In this document: in pieces, positions 62,804 to 64,000 of the stretch
How positions within the stretch are numbered: the first letter of the stretch is position 1
Layout: every line of letters starts with the position of its first letter
From: Neorhizobium alkalisoli
GTDB lineage: Bacteria > Pseudomonadota > Alphaproteobacteria > Rhizobiales > Rhizobiaceae
Direction: 5' to 3'
Length of the DNA stretch: 64,000 nt
Assembly (NCBI RefSeq): GCF_002968635.1
Contig: NZ_PVBN01000001.1
Coordinates: 434,001 to 498,000 of the forward strand
Notes under the pieces: model-generated
Database searches by the model: none
The model's input: only the letters and a program-made list of their open reading frames with translations
What the model was told of the DNA's origin: nothing
Program-made: the position numbers and the translations under genes

Positions 62804-63729
62804 GATGTCTTTCCAGGGCTTTGGCCAACGGTCTGCACCGCCTGAAAATACCAGTCCGGCCTCTGGGCTGTCAGGTTTTCCGCGGCTCTTTCTGCCATCT
62901 CGGCGGAAGGAAATATGCCGAAGCAGGTGGCGCCCGAACCGGACATCCGCGTCAGCACGGCGCCTTCCGCGCCGATCATGTTGGAGATCTGGTCGATTTC
63001 GCGCACCAGCGAGCGCGCCGGGGGCTCGAGATCATTGCGCAGCCTTTTGAGAAACGGAATCCAATCCGCATCCAGAGGACCGATCGGCGGATTGTATTTG
63101 AGGGCGAGCCGCTCAAAGATGTCTGGTGTGGACACGCCCACCAGCGGATTGCCGAGCACAAGCGCCAGCGAGGGCAGGGTGGGCAAGGCCGCAATGTCTT
63201 CGCCTATGCCTTTGGCGACCAGGGCCTGGCCCTTGAGGCACATGGGTACGTCGGCGCCAAGCGCCAGGGCAAGAGCTTGGACTTCCGCCTCCGGCGGCCG
63301 GCTGTTCCAGAAGCGCAGGAGACCCCGCAAGGTAGCGGCGGCATCCGCGGACCCGCCTCCGATTCCGGCTGCTACAGGCAGGTTCTTTTCAAGATGGATT
63401 GCGACCGCTGGAGCGGCAAAGCCGGCGGTTTCCAGCTTCTCCCGCAGCAGATCGCGAGCCTTTAGCACCAGATTGCCAGGCTGGCCTTCGGCTTCAGCCG
63501 GCAGAAGATGCGCAAATCGTCCGGAAACGGTAAATTCATCGGTCTCGGCCGCGGCGAAGTTCAGGCGGTCGCCGGCATCGGCAAAGGTGACGACACTTTC
63601 GAGCAAGTGATAGCCGTCGGACCGCTGCCCCGTCACATGCAAAGCGAGATTGATCTTGGCCGGGGCCAGTTCGAAAAGGCCCGCCTCCTCGGCGAGCCCG
63701 GTTTCAAAAGGCATGCCATCGGCAAACAT
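62800..63729 (-). CDS. ispE: 4-diphosphocytidyl-2-C-methyl-D-erythritol kinase
   Basis: IspE is a GHMP kinase of the non-mevalonate isoprenoid pathway that phosphorylates CDP-ME. The 309-residue protein contains LAPAKINLALHVTGQRSDGYHLLESVVTFAD near residue 21 and the ATP-binding glycine loop NLPVAAGIGGGSADAAATLRGLLRF near 113. The GHMP C-terminal motif GSGATCFGIFPSAE lies near 268. An alternative start is five codons inside. It is upstream of moaB and downstream of a TPR-protein gene on the minus strand. Confidence 0.95.
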   Translation of the reverse strand: MFADGMPFETGLAEEAGLFELAPAKINLALHVTGQRSDGYHLLESVVTFADAGDRLNFAAAETDEFTVSGRFAHLLPAEAEGQPGNLVLKARDLLREKLETAGFAAPAVAIHLEKNLPVAAGIGGGSADAAATLRGLLRFWNSRPPEAEVQALALALGADVPMCLKGQALVAKGIGEDIAALPTLPSLALVLGNPLVGVSTPDIFERLALKYNPPIGPLDADWIPFLKRLRNDLEPPARSLVREIDQISNMIGAEGAVLTRMSGSGATCFGIFPSAEMAERAAENLTAQRPDWYFQAVQTVGQSPGKTS

Positions 63730-63735
63730 GATGCG

Positions 63736-64000
63736 TCAGGACTTTTTGTCGGGGTTGGCGGGTGCCGGTGGGGCCGGGGCAACGGGTGCGATCTGGCTGC
63801 GGTCGGCAGTCGTGGCATTCGGATCGATAGGCGCCAAACCATTCTCGACCTTGGCCTTGATCTGCTCGCGGTTGATATCCTCGCCCTCCGAGATCAGCGC
63901 CCGGTTCCATTGGTAGACGGCTTCCAGCTTGCGCCCGACGCGCCAGTAGGCATCGCCCAGATGGTCGTTGATCGTCGCGTCACCCGCACGAAGCTGCACT
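63736..64000 (-). CDS. Tetratricopeptide-repeat protein, C-terminal end (partial)
   Basis: This is the last 87 or more codons of a gene that continues past the window edge on the minus strand. The visible sequence has one TPR-like unit (INDHLGDAYWRVGRKLEAVYQWNRALISEGE), the final repeat of a TPR protein. A Pro/Ala-rich tail (PVAPAPPAPANPDKKS) follows. In rhizobia a large TPR protein of about 600 residues commonly precedes ispE. Its role is unknown. The stop is 6 bp before the ispE start, indicating an operon with ispE and moaB. Confidence 0.75.
   Translation of the reverse strand, partial: VQLRAGDATINDHLGDAYWRVGRKLEAVYQWNRALISEGEDINREQIKAKVENGLAPIDPNATTADRSQIAPVAPAPPAPANPDKKS

Overview
The window reads as a chromosomal segment of a high-GC alphaproteobacterium of the family Rhizobiaceae (Rhizobium, Agrobacterium, Neorhizobium or Ensifer type). 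This rests on gene content and order: a hisS-hisZ-hisG cluster with the short HisG that needs HisZ, groES-groEL under a perfect CIRCE operator, an atpI-atpB-atpE-atpF'-atpF Fo operon separate from F1, a waaA-HAD-lpxK lipid A segment with DUF4170 and DUF2093 genes beside mutL, and rnhB next to a PA0069-type radical SAM gene. No rRNA, tRNA, CRISPR array, prophage or insertion sequence was recognised. Layout. 1-6.4 kb: a PiT phosphate transporter and a NUDIX hydrolase on the minus strand, then the glcDEF glycolate oxidase operon. 6.4-10.5 kb: an outer-membrane beta-barrel protein, two tandem L,D-transpeptidases, tag glycosylase and a HAD hydrolase. 10.6-14.9 kb: hisS, a nested palindromic repeat, hisZ, hisG and a GFA-family protein. 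14.9-19.3 kb: a DoxX protein, a Na+/H+ antiporter and groESL. 19.5-23.6 kb: a rhodanese-ChrB fusion with the chromate transporter ChrA, a HAD-IIA protein and ribF. 23.6-24.7 kb: a Xre-RES toxin-antitoxin module lying in reverse between ribF and ileS. 24.8-33 kb: ileS with a possible isoleucine leader peptide, a lipoprotein, tadA, a Rsu/RluB pseudouridine synthase with a long repetitive tail, rsmD and a patatin-like protein. 33-38 kb: a divergent quinone reductase/TetR pair, a Kef-type antiporter, the TldE/PmbA homologue and a CysQ-like phosphatase. 38-44 kb: Kdo/lipid A genes and mutL. 44-50.5 kb: a PAS-PAS-REC-REC protein without kinase domains, a GGDEF-EAL protein, a PRC-barrel protein, an SMP-30 lactonase-like protein and a LuxR solo. 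50.8-56.5 kb: mrp, corA, kup and a SleB-type cell-wall hydrolase. 56.7-64 kb: the Fo operon, rnhB, a radical SAM gene behind a LexA-type box, a small glycosyltransferase-like gene, moaB, ispE and the end of a TPR gene. The most unusual points are these. (1) The RES toxin carries a LuxR/GerE-type helix-turn-helix inside its RES domain, and the module has a perfect 10-bp operator dyad around its -10 box. (2) A 20-codon reading frame with a good ribosome-binding site and a cluster of four Ile codons, one of them the rare ATA, precedes ileS and mutually exclusive hairpins. (3) hisS and ileS each hold a 350-370 bp internal block whose protein and codon use depart from the flanks. (4) A direct GAAC-N7-GAAC SOS box lies ahead of the radical SAM gene. 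(5) A LuxR solo has altered signal-pocket residues and a tra-box-like dyad just past its stop codon. Start codons were refined by Shine-Dalgarno (SD) sequence and family length, so several CDS are shorter than the longest open frame.
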